Shown: positions 25,934 to 34,883 of the stretch, in pieces
How the letters are laid out: the number at the start of each line of letters is the position of its first letter
How positions within the stretch are numbered: the stretch's first letter is position 1
Assembly (NCBI RefSeq): GCF_014202945.1
Contig: NZ_JACHHW010000006.1
Location: 248,001 to 312,000 of the forward strand
Reading direction: 5' to 3'
Source: Zhongshania antarctica
GTDB lineage: Bacteria; Pseudomonadota; Gammaproteobacteria; Pseudomonadales; Spongiibacteraceae
Length of the DNA stretch: 64,000 nt
Notes under the pieces: model-generated
Database searches by the model: none
What the model saw: the letters and a program-made list of their open reading frames with translations, nothing else
Told to the model about the DNA's origin: nothing
Program-made: the position numbers and the translations under genes

Positions 25934-27229
25934 ATGAGCTTTACCTCCCTGGGCTTATCCGCCCCGATACTTTCTGCGGTAACCGACAAAGGTTACGACA
26001 CACCCTCAGCAATCCAAGCCCAAGCCATTCCCGCCGTGTTGGAAGGCAGAGATGTTATGGCCGCTGCACAAACTGGCACCGGCAAAACCGCAGGTTTTAC
26101 CCTGCCAATACTGGAATTACTGTCTCGTGGCGAGCGCGCCAATGCCAACCAAGCCCGCGCCCTAATACTGACACCAACCCGCGAACTTGCCGCCCAAATT
26201 GGCGAAAACGTCGCCATGTATGGCAAGAACCTGCCACTGCGCTCCACCGTGGTATTTGGTGGCGTAAAAATTAACCCGCAAATGATCAAGCTGCGCCGTG
26301 GCGTCGACATTCTTGTTGCCACCCCAGGCCGCTTATTAGATTTATACAATCAGAATGCTGTGAAATTTAACCAGCTAGAAATTCTGGTACTCGACGAAGC
26401 CGACCGCATGCTCGACATGGGCTTTATTCACGATATTCGCAAAATACTCGCGGTATTGCCGAAGCGCCGCCAGAATCTGATGTTTTCTGCGACCTTCTCC
26501 GGCGACATTCGCCAGCTCGCCAAGGGCTTGGTCAATAATCCAGTAGAAATATCCGTTAGCCCCGAAGTCACTACGGCAAAATCCGTCACCCAGTGCATAT
26601 ACCCCGTTGATAAGAACCAGAAGCCCGCGCTCTTAACACACCTCATCAACAGTAATAACTGGCAGCAAGTGCTGATTTTCTCCAAGACCAAGCACGGCGC
26701 CAACCGTCTAGCGACCCAGCTAGAGAATGCGGGCATTAAAGCCGCCGCCATCCACGGCAATAAAAGCCAAGGGGCGCGTACTCGTGCACTCGCCGAATTT
26801 AAAAATGGCGACGTAAGAGCGCTAGTGGCAACCGATATCGCCGCGCGGGGCTTAGACATCGATCAACTACCTCAAGTCGTTAACTTCGACCTGCCCAATG
26901 TGCCCGAAGACTATGTTCACCGCATTGGCCGTACCGGCCGTGCCGGTGCGACAGGCCACGCGGTATCATTGGTTTGTGCAGACGAGTTTAAGCTGCTAGC
27001 TGACATCGAGCGGCTGATAAAGGAAATTCTGCCCCGCGAGATTCCCGAAGGCTTTACCCCAGTCAACCCATTGCCAGAATCTCGCCTGGGAGCGCCCAGC
27101 AATAGTCGCCCCCACCGCCCTCGAGTTGAACACCGCGACGGGCAACGCCCAGCGGCAAACCCAGGTGCACGCCGTGGTCGCCCAGGTGGCGGCAACCGTG
27201 GCCGCAGCTCAGCACCAAAAGCCTCGTAA
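25934..27229 (+). CDS. rhlE: DEAD-box RNA helicase RhlE
   Basis: This 431-residue ATP-dependent RNA helicase has the Q motif, motif I AQTGTGKT, motif II DEAD, motif III SAT and motif [12 protein letters not shown]. After the helicase core (about residue 380) there is a basic tail rich in Arg, Gly and Pro ([28 protein letters not shown]), as in RhlE proteins that remodel RNA during ribosome assembly or decay. It is a single gene ending in a strong terminator. A second DEAD-box gene, dbpA, lies 3 kb on. Confidence 0.92.
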   Translation: MSFTSLGLSAPILSAVTDKGYDTPSAIQAQAIPAVLEGRDVMAAAQTGTGKTAGFTLPILELLSRGERANANQARALILTPTRELAAQIGENVAMYGKNLPLRSTVVFGGVKINPQMIKLRRGVDILVATPGRLLDLYNQNAVKFNQLEILVLDEADRMLDMGFIHDIRKILAVLPKRRQNLMFSATFSGDIRQLAKGLVNNPVEISVSPEVTTAKSVTQCIYPVDKNQKPALLTHLINSNNWQQVLIFSKTKHGANRLATQLENAGIKAAAIHGNKSQGARTRALAEFKNGDVRALVATDIAARGLDIDQLPQVVNFDLPNVPEDYVHRIGRTGRAGATGHAVSLVCADEFKLLADIERLIKEILPREIPEGFTPVNPLPESRLGAPSNSRPHRPRVEHRDGQRPAANPGARRGRPGGGNRGRSSAPKAS

Positions 27230-27237
27230 AACGACCA

Positions 27238-27263
27238 AAAGCCCGCTGCGCGCAGCGGGCTTT
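27238..27263 (+). terminator. rho-independent terminator of rhlE
   Basis: AAAGCCCGCTG and CAGCGGGCTTT form an 11-base-pair stem around CGCG, followed by TTTAT, directly after the rhlE stop. Confidence 0.85.
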
Positions 27264-27466
27264 ATCAAGAAAATTCAGAATTAAACACCACGATCTCGCA
27301 ATATGCGCCGCTCGCGCTCAATGACACCGCTGTAAGGGCTATAAAACGACTTAAGCGTTACCGCTTCAGCAATGTCATATTTGCGCCGCTAAGCTTCACC
27401 ATCGGCAACAAAACTCCCCTATAATAGCGCGCTAAACTGTCCACTCGCCCACAAGGTTTTAGCCCG

Positions 27467-27964
27467 ATGTTAGAAAAAGTTTTTGAACGCATACTCTACT
27501 CTGCCCGCTGGCTATTGGCCCCAATTTACCTCGGCCTGAGCTTTGCACTGCTGGCGCTAGCCATCAAATTCTTTCAAGAAATCGTTCACGTCTTACCCCA
27601 TATCTTTGAAACTTCAGAAATGGACTTAGTACTACTTGTCCTTTCGCTGATCGACATCTCCCTCGTCGGCGGCCTACTTGTTATGGTGATGTTCTCTGGC
27701 TACGAGAATTTCGTCTCGCAAATCGACCTCGATGACAACGACGACAAACTAAGCTGGCTCGGTAAACTCGACACCGGCAGCCTCAAGAACAAAGTTGCCG
27801 CCTCCATCGTCGCTATTTCGTCTATTCACTTACTTAAAATTTTTATGAATGCCGACAAAATCGAAAACGACAAACTGCTTTGGTACGTGGCCATTCACCT
27901 GACGTTTGTGCTCTCGGCTTTTGCGATGGGAATGCTTGATAAATTAACGCGGCATGACAAATAA
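27467..27964 (+). CDS. yqhA: UPF0114 inner-membrane protein YqhA
   Basis: This 165-residue protein matches the YqhA/UPF0114 family: an N-terminal [18 protein letters not shown], then [13 protein letters not shown] and a C-terminal [17 protein letters not shown]. Three to four membrane segments are visible. Its function is not established. It is preceded by a 237-base gap after the rhlE terminator and is convergent with the small Cys-rich gene, whose stop lies immediately after the yqhA stop. Confidence 0.92.
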   Translation: MLEKVFERILYSARWLLAPIYLGLSFALLALAIKFFQEIVHVLPHIFETSEMDLVLLVLSLIDISLVGGLLVMVMFSGYENFVSQIDLDDNDDKLSWLGKLDTGSLKNKVAASIVAISSIHLLKIFMNADKIENDKLLWYVAIHLTFVLSAFAMGMLDKLTRHDK

Positions 27965-28180
27965 TCATTGACCGCAACACGAGCTGCCCGCTTGAATCGG
28001 TGGGCATTTCACTGTGCCGTAGGAGCAATAGACACAGCAGTCGCCCGCTTTAGGTTTAATTAACGTACCGCAGGAATGGCACTCGTAAAACCACTGACAA
28101 AAATCTGCAGGCATTACCTCACAATTTTCATACCCACAAGATGGGCAGCGTATTGTCGATTCCTGAACAATCTTATTCAT
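27965..28180 (-). CDS. GDCCVxC-domain Cys-rich protein
   Basis: The product is 71 residues from the ATG at 28180, which has GGGGG a few bases upstream and overlaps the merC stop by 8 bases. It carries three Cys pairs, CPSC near residue 11, CHSC near 34 and the block GDCCVYC near 46, then CSYGTVKCPPIQ. The last block is the signature of the GDCCVxC family, some members of which are selenoproteins with Sec replacing a Cys; here all positions are Cys. These genes commonly follow merC-like genes. Metal binding or a redox role in metal handling is inferred. It forms an operon with merC under the MerR-type promoter. Confidence 0.82.
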   Translation of the reverse strand: MNKIVQESTIRCPSCGYENCEVMPADFCQWFYECHSCGTLIKPKAGDCCVYCSYGTVKCPPIQAGSSCCGQ

Positions 28181-28583
28181 TAAGCCCCCTCGGCAGCGCG
28201 CAACGAGCCTGTACTGGTTTAACAAATTCCATCACCGACACCACCAACATTAAAGTGAGTGCACCATAAAACAATCCCCCGCTCCACGAGTATTGCCAAA
28301 ACGGGTACAAGCTCGCCAGTATGGCAGCTGGCCCAAGGATAGATAAAACCCCACGCCAGTGGCTCCGGCGTTGCCACCAAGCGTAGCCGTTGATACACAA
28401 CACCAATACGGCGAGCAGTGGCAAAACGGTGTTTACCATCACACCCTCGAATTGACCAAGAAAGCCCAACCCAAATGTCGCCGCAAGCGCACCCAGTGCT
28501 GGGAAACAGCCAGCGCAACTCAATGCGGCGATCAAAATACCGCCACAGCCGACGTGATCTAATGCGCTTAATTTACGACTCAT
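28173..28583 (-). CDS. merC: MerC-type metal transporter
   Basis: The 136-residue protein aligns with MerC of Tn21: the Cys pair SCAGCFPALG at residues 22-31, then FGLGFLGQFEG, and four predicted membrane segments. MerC carries Hg(II) from the periplasm to the cytoplasm. The ATG at 28583 has GGGG 6 bases upstream; an in-frame TTG at 28616 lies upstream of the expected transcription start and is rejected. It is divergent from a MerR regulator and followed, with an 8-base overlap, by the GDCCVxC gene. There is no mercuric reductase (merA) or merT/merP in the neighbourhood, so a true mercury-detoxification role is not assured. Confidence 0.85.
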   Translation of the reverse strand: MSRKLSALDHVGCGGILIAALSCAGCFPALGALAATFGLGFLGQFEGVMVNTVLPLLAVLVLCINGYAWWQRRSHWRGVLSILGPAAILASLYPFWQYSWSGGLFYGALTLMLVVSVMEFVKPVQARCALPRGLNE

Positions 28584-28598
28584 ACTAAACCCCAAAGA

Positions 28599-28628
28599 TT
28601 GACATTTTTTGTACAAAAGGACTATAAA
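28599..28628 (+). promoter_or_regulatory. sigma-70 promoter of merR
   Basis: TTGACA and TATAAA are separated by 18 bases. The expected start falls inside the operator dyad, so the regulator should repress its own gene. Confidence 0.7.
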
Positions 28629-28651
28629 CCCTGTAGCAACTACAGGGTCAA
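28621..28651 (-). promoter_or_regulatory. MerR-type promoter of merC with operator dyad
   Basis: On the minus strand TTGACC and TATAGT are separated by 19 bases, the over-long spacer characteristic of MerR-activated promoters. Within it lies a perfect dyad, ACCCTGTAG-N3-CTACAGGGT (28628-28648), as bound by MerR/CadR/PbrR-type regulators. Transcription should start near 28613. Confidence 0.85.
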
Positions 28652-28658
28652 GTATTGT

Positions 28659-29066
28659 ATGAACAGTAAAATCCGCAGCTATTCCCGCGCACAGGCCGCC
28701 AAAGTTACCAACGTAAACGCCGAGACCATTCGCTATTACGAAAGTTGCGGATTACTTCAGCCTCCGGCCAGGAGTGCTGGCGGGCAACGTATATACATTG
28801 AGGAACACCTGCAGCGTTTGATCTTTATCCGCCGCAGCCGCGAGCTCGGCTTTACACTCAAAGAAATAAAAGATCTAATTTCACTCAGTGACAGCAGCGA
28901 CAGAAGCTGCAGCCAAGTACGGGACTTATCAGCCGTTCACTTGCGGAGCATTAAAGCAAAGATTAGAGATTTGAAAAAAATGGAAAAGACCTTAGCTGAT
29001 ATGATTAAACAGTGTGACGCCAATACAACACCTACTTGTCCAATAATTGGGGCGCTTACTTCTTAA
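28659..29066 (+). CDS. merR: MerR-family metal-responsive regulator
   Basis: The product is 135 residues from the ATG at 28659, directly after the operator. It has the MerR winged-helix domain (VNAETIRYYESCGLLQPP, then GGQRIYIEEHLQRL) and a dimer helix. Metal-ligand candidates are Cys84, Cys119 and Cys127, lining up with Cys82, Cys117 and Cys126 of Tn501 MerR. The loop between the last two Cys has 7 residues (CDANTTPTC) against 8 in Tn501 MerR. It controls the divergent merC-GDCCVxC operon. Hg(II) is the likeliest signal, but Cd, Pb or Zn cannot be excluded from sequence. Confidence 0.85.
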   Translation: MNSKIRSYSRAQAAKVTNVNAETIRYYESCGLLQPPARSAGGQRIYIEEHLQRLIFIRRSRELGFTLKEIKDLISLSDSSDRSCSQVRDLSAVHLRSIKAKIRDLKKMEKTLADMIKQCDANTTPTCPIIGALTS

Positions 29067-29104
29067 TGCCCCAGCCCCGTAAAAAAATTATCATGACTAT
29101 TCCC

Positions 29105-30211
29105 TTACTTATTACACCGGCGTTTTGTACTTTTTCCTGCCTGCCGCAGCCGCTGCGGGCGACGTAGACGCCACATCGCCACGCCCATAGCGATTAACAA
29201 TATTGGACTAAAGCCTAGCACCACCCAAATCACGCGACTCCAATTACCGGCAAAATCACCAAAGTGCAGGCGGCGAAAGCTATTTTTTATTTGCTCAGCA
29301 GTCGCGGCCTCCGCCATATCGCGCATACCTACGAATACACCGTTTTGGGCGTCGTAACGAAGCAAATTTGCAAACTCGCTGAACAAGGGATTTTGCCCAG
29401 CAACCTCACCGAAGATACTAATGCCGTAGCCGGGCTTGCTAGGCAACGAGATAAAACTAGGCGTAAAACCCGGCAGGCGCTGGCGGCTCTCGCCTAGCAG
29501 TGCATCGATAGAAATTGCCGAATGATACAGACGCTCACCAACAATATACGGGGTGACAACAGGCTTACCGAGACTATAACTTAGCTGACTGATATTCCAA
29601 TATGCCCCGGTAAACCCCAGCACCAGCAATACCGGCGCAGCAATTGCGCCGAGCAATTTGTGGCCGTCACCAAGGTAAATTATTGGCCGAGCGCGATAAC
29701 GAAAGGTAAACAAAACTTTCCAGAATTTGCGGTGTAAAATCAAACCCACTATGGCTTGCAAGCAAAGTAACACAGCGACGATTGCGCAGAGCAGCAAGCC
29801 CGTATCCCCCACCAAAAAGGTGTAGTGAAACTCACGTACAAGGTCGCTAAAGTAGTATTTTGGCGGCGTAGGCGCCGACAACATGCTCGCGCTGTATTGA
29901 TCGACAAATAAAGACGACCAGTCGCTGCCGCCATGCGCCATTACATAGACTAAATCGGCTCGGCCAGGATCGGCAAATAACTGCCAGCCAGTGACTTCAT
30001 ACTCAGGATAGCGCTGATTAAACGCAGCCAACAACACATCAAAGGGCAGCCGTTGTTGGCCGTGAAAATCTACGCGAACGCGCTCGGGCATGAGCAGCGC
30101 ATCTATTTCATGCTTAAACACCAGCACACTGCCGCTTAAACTAATCAGCAATAGTGGTACACACACCAAGAAGGCGAGTAGCCGGTGAATTTTAAAGAGG
30201 GTTTTATTCAT
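29105..30211 (-). CDS. PepSY-associated transmembrane protein
   Basis: This 368-residue protein has the layout of the PepSY_TM family: an N-terminal membrane segment after KIHRLLAFLVCVPLLLISLSGS, a periplasmic PepSY region with GYPEYEVTGWQLF-like strands, and three more membrane segments (around 130-155, 185-205 and 335-355). Such proteins sit in the inner membrane, and many are ferric-siderophore or flavin reductases. Here the Met/His pattern gives no direct cofactor assignment. It lies between merR (convergent) and dbpA, with a weak ribosome site. Function is inferred only from family. Confidence 0.82.
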   Translation of the reverse strand: MNKTLFKIHRLLAFLVCVPLLLISLSGSVLVFKHEIDALLMPERVRVDFHGQQRLPFDVLLAAFNQRYPEYEVTGWQLFADPGRADLVYVMAHGGSDWSSLFVDQYSASMLSAPTPPKYYFSDLVREFHYTFLVGDTGLLLCAIVAVLLCLQAIVGLILHRKFWKVLFTFRYRARPIIYLGDGHKLLGAIAAPVLLVLGFTGAYWNISQLSYSLGKPVVTPYIVGERLYHSAISIDALLGESRQRLPGFTPSFISLPSKPGYGISIFGEVAGQNPLFSEFANLLRYDAQNGVFVGMRDMAEAATAEQIKNSFRRLHFGDFAGNWSRVIWVVLGFSPILLIAMGVAMWRLRRPQRLRQAGKSTKRRCNK

Positions 30212-30285
30212 TAAGAGGGGTTTGTATCGTCGGTTTACTTCGGGCGGCGAATATTCTGCGCCGCCGCCCGATGTCCGCCAAGCAG

Positions 30286-31674
30286 CTAGCCGCGAATACG
30301 ACGCACTCTAAAGTTACGCCCCTTGAGCTGACCTTCGCTTAGTTTGCGCAGGGCGTCAGCCGCCACGTCGTTACGCACAGCAACATAGGCAGTATTGTCA
30401 AAAACGTGGATTTTGCCGACATCGGTGCCGGCAATGCCGTCGGCACCGGTTAAGGCACCGACAATATCACCGGGACGAATTTTCTGCTTCTTGCCGCCGT
30501 CAATCTGCAGGCAAGCCATTGGCGGTTTGAATGTCGGCTTGTCTAAATAATTAACCTCGGGCAGCGCCTCGGGCACCACTTTATTGCCACGCATTTCTTC
30601 AATACGGGCAATCTTGGCGCTTTCACGCTCAGTGTACAGACTGCAGGCAATACCTTTGCCGCCAGCACGGCCAGTACGACCAATGCGATGAATATGCACT
30701 TCGGCGTCGCGGGCAATATGGTAGTTAATCACCGCATCAAGGGCGTCGATATCTAAGCCTCGCGCCGCAACATCAGTGGCAACCAGCACCGACACGCTCT
30801 TATTCGCAAAGCGCACCAAGGTCTGATCTCGCATTTTTTGATCTAGCTCGCCGTGCAGGGCCTGCACGCTAAAACCGGCTTCGCGAAGATCGTCGCACAC
30901 CTGCTGGGTTTCATGGCGGGTGTTACAAAAAATAACGGTGGAATCTGGGCGGTAGCGCAGCAACAACAATTTTACCGCAACAATACGCTGGGTGTTGTCG
31001 GCCACTTTATAGAAATGCTGGGCAATACTTTCATTGTCGTGGGTCGACTCCACTTTAACGAGCAATGGCCGCTGCATAATGCGGGTGGCAACATCCTGAA
31101 TTTCGTCGGGGTAGGTCGCACTAAAGAGCAGGGTCTGTCGCTCCTTGGGAATATAGCCAATGATGGTGTCTAGGGAATCTTGAAAGCCCATTTCCAGCAT
31201 GCGGTCGGCTTCGTCCAACACCAAGGTATTTACATTATCTAATTTGAGCGTGCCTTTGCGCACATGCTCTTCTATACGACCGGGGGTCCCAACCACAATA
31301 TGGGCGCCGTGCTCTAGGGAGCCAACCTGCGGGCCAAAAGGCATGCCGCCACACAGCGTTAGAACCTTAATATTATGGATAGTACGCGCTAACTTACGCA
31401 GTTCCTTAGCGACCTGATCGGCTAATTCACGAGTCGGGCACAAAACTAAAGACTGCACATAAAACTTTTTTACATCTAATTTTTGTAACTGGGTAAGACC
31501 GAAAACAGCGGTTTTTCCCGAACCGGTTTTGCCCTGTGCAATAACGTCTTTGCCATGCAGTGTATGCGGCAACGCCTTGGCCTGAATGGGGGTCATCTCG
31601 GTATAACCGAGCGAACTCAGGTTTTGCAATAACGAGGGGTTAAGCGGAAGGGTAGAAAAATCTAGCTGACTCAC
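30286..31674 (-). CDS. dbpA: ATP-dependent RNA helicase DbpA
   Basis: The 462-residue DEAD-box protein has motif I AQGKTGSGKT, DEAD, SAT and [10 protein letters not shown]. It carries the C-terminal DbpA RNA-recognition domain (CLQIDGGKKQKIRPGDIVGA, then GKIHVFDNTAYVAV and GRNFRVRRIRG) that targets hairpin 92 of 23S rRNA. It acts in large-subunit assembly. The GTG start has AGGA 8 bases upstream. It follows the cold-shock gene on the same strand, with a terminator between them. Confidence 0.95.
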   Translation of the reverse strand: MSQLDFSTLPLNPSLLQNLSSLGYTEMTPIQAKALPHTLHGKDVIAQGKTGSGKTAVFGLTQLQKLDVKKFYVQSLVLCPTRELADQVAKELRKLARTIHNIKVLTLCGGMPFGPQVGSLEHGAHIVVGTPGRIEEHVRKGTLKLDNVNTLVLDEADRMLEMGFQDSLDTIIGYIPKERQTLLFSATYPDEIQDVATRIMQRPLLVKVESTHDNESIAQHFYKVADNTQRIVAVKLLLLRYRPDSTVIFCNTRHETQQVCDDLREAGFSVQALHGELDQKMRDQTLVRFANKSVSVLVATDVAARGLDIDALDAVINYHIARDAEVHIHRIGRTGRAGGKGIACSLYTERESAKIARIEEMRGNKVVPEALPEVNYLDKPTFKPPMACLQIDGGKKQKIRPGDIVGALTGADGIAGTDVGKIHVFDNTAYVAVRNDVAADALRKLSEGQLKGRNFRVRRIRG

Positions 31675-31755
31675 GATGTGTATCCTGTAATACCGCCAGA
31701 AAAATGCGCGGCGGTGGCGCGGTGGAACTGGATGTTAAATGGTGTTGCTGAAATG

Positions 31756-31786
31756 AAAAAAGGGCAAGACCCTTAGGTCCTGCCCC
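31756..31786 (-). terminator. terminator of the cold-shock gene
   Basis: On the minus strand GGGCAGGACC pairs with GGTCTTGCCC (one G-U pair, 3-4 base loop), followed by six T. It lies 65-95 bases after the cold-shock stop. Confidence 0.85.
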
Positions 31787-31850
31787 TTTAGCATTCAATC
31801 CACAAGGGTTTGAAGCTGGCCGCTGCCCAAGGGCGCGGCCACATAGCAAA

Positions 31851-32057
31851 TTACAGTGCTACGATGTTCTCTGCCTGAGGACCTTTCTGGCCCTGAGTAA
31901 CAGTGAACTGAACGCGCTGGCCTTCAACCAAAGTTTTGAAGCCTGAACCAGAGATAGCGCTGAAGTGAGCGAAAACGTCTGGGCCAGATTCTTGCTCGAT
32001 GAAGCCAAAGCCTTTAGATTCGTTGAACCATTTTACTGTGCCAGTAGTAGTAGACAT
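31851..32057 (-). CDS. cold-shock-domain protein (CspA family)
   Basis: A 68-residue single cold-shock domain with RNP1 KGFGFI and RNP2 VFAHFS. It binds single-stranded RNA/DNA and prevents RNA secondary structure. The ATG has AGGA 7 bases upstream. A palindrome lies in the probable mRNA leader at 32091-32106. Which paralogue (CspA, C, D or E type) cannot be told from sequence alone. Confidence 0.95.
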   Translation of the reverse strand: MSTTTGTVKWFNESKGFGFIEQESGPDVFAHFSAISGSGFKTLVEGQRVQFTVTQGQKGPQAENIVAL

Positions 32058-32462
32058 AATTTTTTCCTGAAATATTCAAAGGTAATTTTTGATCTGAAAT
32101 CAGATCGATTAGGCTGGAAGTGATTCTATTACTTATGAAGTACAGGACGAAAACTACAGACAGGACTTCGAAATGGTGTACATAAATATAGGTCGAACTT
32201 TCTAGCTGCGATTGAGTATATAGAGATTTCAGGCCGTGTCTACCCCCTATTACCAGTTATTCACTAGGGATTAAACCTATAAGCTGCGGATATTCATCAT
32301 TTTATCCACTTGTTTCATCCATAGTGCGGTGGTTTTAACCCCAAATTATACCACTCGAGACCACCCAACTTAAAACGAGGCCAATACAGCCAAGAACAAG
32401 GCCAAACGGGCAGTTTGCCAAGCCTTAGGCTAGACACAGTCCAACAGAGTCACAGCGTAAAT
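32058..32462. other. upstream region of the cold-shock gene
   Basis: This gap of about 400 bases contains the leader and promoter of the cold-shock gene and the 3' side of the DUF2986 gene. A perfect palindrome, GATCTGA-AA-TCAGATC, lies at 32091-32106, 34-49 bases before the ATG. The rest is AT-rich with no open frame I can support. A long leader is common for cold-induced csp genes. Confidence 0.5.
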
Positions 32463-32612
32463 CTACACGGTTCCGGCCTCAGCTTCGCGCCCAGCCGCCA
32501 CCGCTCGCTCCGCTTTAGAAATATAGCGCGGTTTATTACTCGGTTGATTCTTTGCATTGGCCTTCTTGAGCTTTTGATTAAGCACTTTATTCAATTTCTT
32601 TTTTCGATTCAT
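32463..32612 (-). CDS. DUF2986 family small basic protein
   Basis: From the ATG at 32612 (CAGG 7 bases upstream) the product is 49 residues, beginning MNRKKKLNKVLNQKLKKANA and containing NKPRYISKAERA. This is the compact, strongly basic layout of the DUF2986 family found in marine gammaproteobacteria. Function is unknown; the charge suggests RNA or ribosome association, which is inference. Confidence 0.8.
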   Translation of the reverse strand: MNRKKKLNKVLNQKLKKANAKNQPSNKPRYISKAERAVAAGREAEAGTV

Positions 32613-32820
32613 AACGATACCTGAGCAAAAACAACAGCGATAAAAACTCGAACTCATGACGTCAACTTGAGATGTTGAGGCCCAGTCTTTGAATAATTAC
32701 GGCAACACCTTGAACACAGCCATCATACGTTGAATTTGCATAGAGCCAAAGCAACAGCGCCCTCCTGCGAGGCCGAGTATTTCTGACATAACAGCGCTAA
32801 TTAACAACATCCGAAAACGA

Positions 32821-32847
32821 CAAACCCCAGCCAAAGACTGGGGTTTG
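32821..32847 (-). terminator. hairpin after the lipoprotein hydrolase gene
   Basis: A perfect 10-base-pair stem (CAAACCCCAG with CTGGGGTTTG, 7-base loop), followed on the minus strand by TCGTTTTC. It is probably the terminator of the lipoprotein gene ending at 32877. Confidence 0.6.
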
Positions 32848-32876
32848 CTGGCAAACTGTCCCGTGTGCACTATGGC

Positions 32877-34883
32877 TTAATAAGGCACCTTCTGGAACAA
32901 AACATCAGTAATCTGAATCGTACCTGCAATGCGCTGATCAAAGGCTAAATTAATATTGGTCAGTTTACTCAGATCCAAATCGGAATCAAATAGCAGCTGA
33001 GCATCCAACCTAAAAGGCACCATATTAATAACCGTTTTAGCGCCGGTATCTCGCGCCGACACCGTCAAGCCTGGCGGGAAGTATAGGGCATCGGTAAAGT
33101 CACTGGCGAGCAAACTTACTGAGACACCGTTAATGTCCGTGAGAGTCAAAGTAAAATCCTGACCAAATGCATTCTCTGGTGTCACACTCACCCCCATGCG
33201 CAGGGTAAGGAAGTCGGCACCGCTCGCATCCAAGCCGCCAGCGGGCAAGGCGTAATTTATACTCGCCGCCGAGCCAAGATAATTACCGAATATCTGCGGT
33301 GCTTTCGAGATCGTAGATGGCGACGGGCAGCTATCGGTATTAAACCCCAAAATATCATTTAAACTGCCACCGTTTGGCGCACACCAGCCGGTAAAGTTAA
33401 AGCCAGAAAGCGTATTAGCCAAACCAAATTCATTGGTGCTTAACGATGCATCCGTCAGCGTCGTGTCTACCACAATTAAATTCTCTTGCGACTGATGGAA
33501 GGACATATGTAAACGCTCGTCGCAGGTATCGGAGCCTTCTGGGCATGCACTCGTAGGCGCACGCTCAACACCGCCCCAATAACCAGCATATTGACCTTCA
33601 CCACCGACAAACAGCCGCAGGAAGCTGGCAATCAAAAACTCGCCATGACGCTTCTGATCAGCCCGAGAGTATCGGCCAGACACCGGCGACGCTTCGGTGC
33701 AGTAGGGATCAAAACCGTTTAGGGTCGCGTCATCGTTAAACCAAAAATCATTGTAATAGTTATGGTTGGCGCCCATTGACGTCACCATAAACTGAGGCTG
33801 AGACACGTCCTCTGCGTTGTAACGAATATTGTCGTACATATACACGCCGTGGAGAGTCGATACATCACCATCGCAATAGGGCGACAAAGTAACCCACGCG
33901 GTGTTTAAGGGCAGCTCAGAGTCAAAATCCGTTGGCGCCAAAGAGAACACTGCCTTTATTTCGTGAGGCTGATCAAACTGCGAGCTGCTGCGGAACCGGG
34001 GATCCTGATTATAGGTAATTGCCTTTGCCACGCCATTACCACCCCGCGAATGCCCCATTAATCCAACGCGCGACATATCTATGTTGCCGTAAAGCGAACT
34101 TAAATCAAGACCATTGCTGTCCTGAGCGTAAGCTGATGCGGCGTTGTCATTAATATCGCGCAGAATATCCAAATGGTGCAAGATCAATTCCGCCCTCGCG
34201 GTAATACCCTGGTCATTCGAGCCAGAGTCCTGTGCATTAATGTCATTCACATCAATGGAGATCACGACATAACCGTTAGCGGCCAATGTCTCGGCAATAT
34301 AGTCATAGCCTTTGTCTGAGCGAATAGCTACTAAACCATTCGCTTCGCAATCTGTACCGGAACTCTCGTCGCCGTTGGCATCGCCCGTTGTAGAGCACGT
34401 GGAATGGCGCCCATGCTGAAACAAAATAACCGGAAAGCCATCAAGTGGTGCGGGCATATCAGCAGTCACTAGGGGGTAATGAATTACGCCCAACACATCA
34501 ATGGGGTCGGCAAATGTCGACGTGCTAGTGCCATCTGCATCATTAATGTCTTTAGTCGCAATCACCGGCGCGTATTTAAAATCGATAGGGCCAGAAATGC
34601 TATATGCACCAGCTGCATCGGCATCTGCAGCGGTGGCATTAAAGCGCTCCGGTGCGCCTTTTGGCTCGTCGCCGGTATCTCCACCGGTATCTCCACCGGT
34701 ATCTCCACCGGTATCGCCGCCGGTATCTCCGCCGGTATCTCCACCCGTGTCAACATTATCAATAGGCGCAGCAGTCGACGACGAACTACCGCCTCCGCAG
34801 GCAGCAATACTTGCCACCAAACAAGTTGCAAAAATAATTTTAAAAAACAGCTTAGATTTACTACTCGGTCGAAGTGATGTCAT
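32877..34883 (-). CDS. lipoprotein alpha/beta hydrolase with Gly-Asp-Thr repeat linker
   Basis: The 668-residue protein starts with a lipoprotein signal (lipobox SIAAC at about 25-29), so it should be membrane-anchored, facing the periplasm or surface. Residues about 45-70 are a linker of repeated GGDT units encoded by near-identical 12-base repeats. The catalytic part has an oxyanion-side block VILFQHGRHS and the nucleophile elbow GHSRGG; a later His in MGANHNYYND is a candidate for the triad. The C-terminal ~170 residues are beta-rich and may be a binding module. Relatives are annotated as secreted esterases or chlorophyllase/PET-hydrolase-like enzymes. Substrate unknown. Single gene with its own hairpin terminator. 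Confidence 0.85.
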   Translation of the reverse strand: MTSLRPSSKSKLFFKIIFATCLVASIAACGGGSSSSTAAPIDNVDTGGDTGGDTGGDTGGDTGGDTGGDTGDEPKGAPERFNATAADADAAGAYSISGPIDFKYAPVIATKDINDADGTSTSTFADPIDVLGVIHYPLVTADMPAPLDGFPVILFQHGRHSTCSTTGDANGDESSGTDCEANGLVAIRSDKGYDYIAETLAANGYVVISIDVNDINAQDSGSNDQGITARAELILHHLDILRDINDNAASAYAQDSNGLDLSSLYGNIDMSRVGLMGHSRGGNGVAKAITYNQDPRFRSSSQFDQPHEIKAVFSLAPTDFDSELPLNTAWVTLSPYCDGDVSTLHGVYMYDNIRYNAEDVSQPQFMVTSMGANHNYYNDFWFNDDATLNGFDPYCTEASPVSGRYSRADQKRHGEFLIASFLRLFVGGEGQYAGYWGGVERAPTSACPEGSDTCDERLHMSFHQSQENLIVVDTTLTDASLSTNEFGLANTLSGFNFTGWCAPNGGSLNDILGFNTDSCPSPSTISKAPQIFGNYLGSAASINYALPAGGLDASGADFLTLRMGVSVTPENAFGQDFTLTLTDINGVSVSLLASDFTDALYFPPGLTVSARDTGAKTVINMVPFRLDAQLLFDSDLDLSKLTNINLAFDQRIAGTIQITDVLFQKVPY
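34668..34752. repeat. 12-base tandem repeat encoding (GGDT)n
   Basis: About seven copies of a 12-base unit, CGGTATCTCCAC with small variants, lie inside the lipoprotein gene. Because the unit is a multiple of three, copy-number change lengthens or shortens the linker without breaking the frame. Confidence 0.85.

Noticed and set aside
27965-28180. GDCCVxC protein as a selenoprotein
   Set aside because: All motif positions are Cys codons with no in-frame TGA inside the gene.
28584-28616. Upstream TTG start for merC
   Set aside because: The predicted transcription start near 28613 would leave no leader; the ATG at 28583 has a ribosome site and fits the family length.
34668-34752. Tandem repeats considered as a CRISPR array
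   Set aside because: Units of 12 bases are contiguous without spacers and encode an in-frame GGDT linker.
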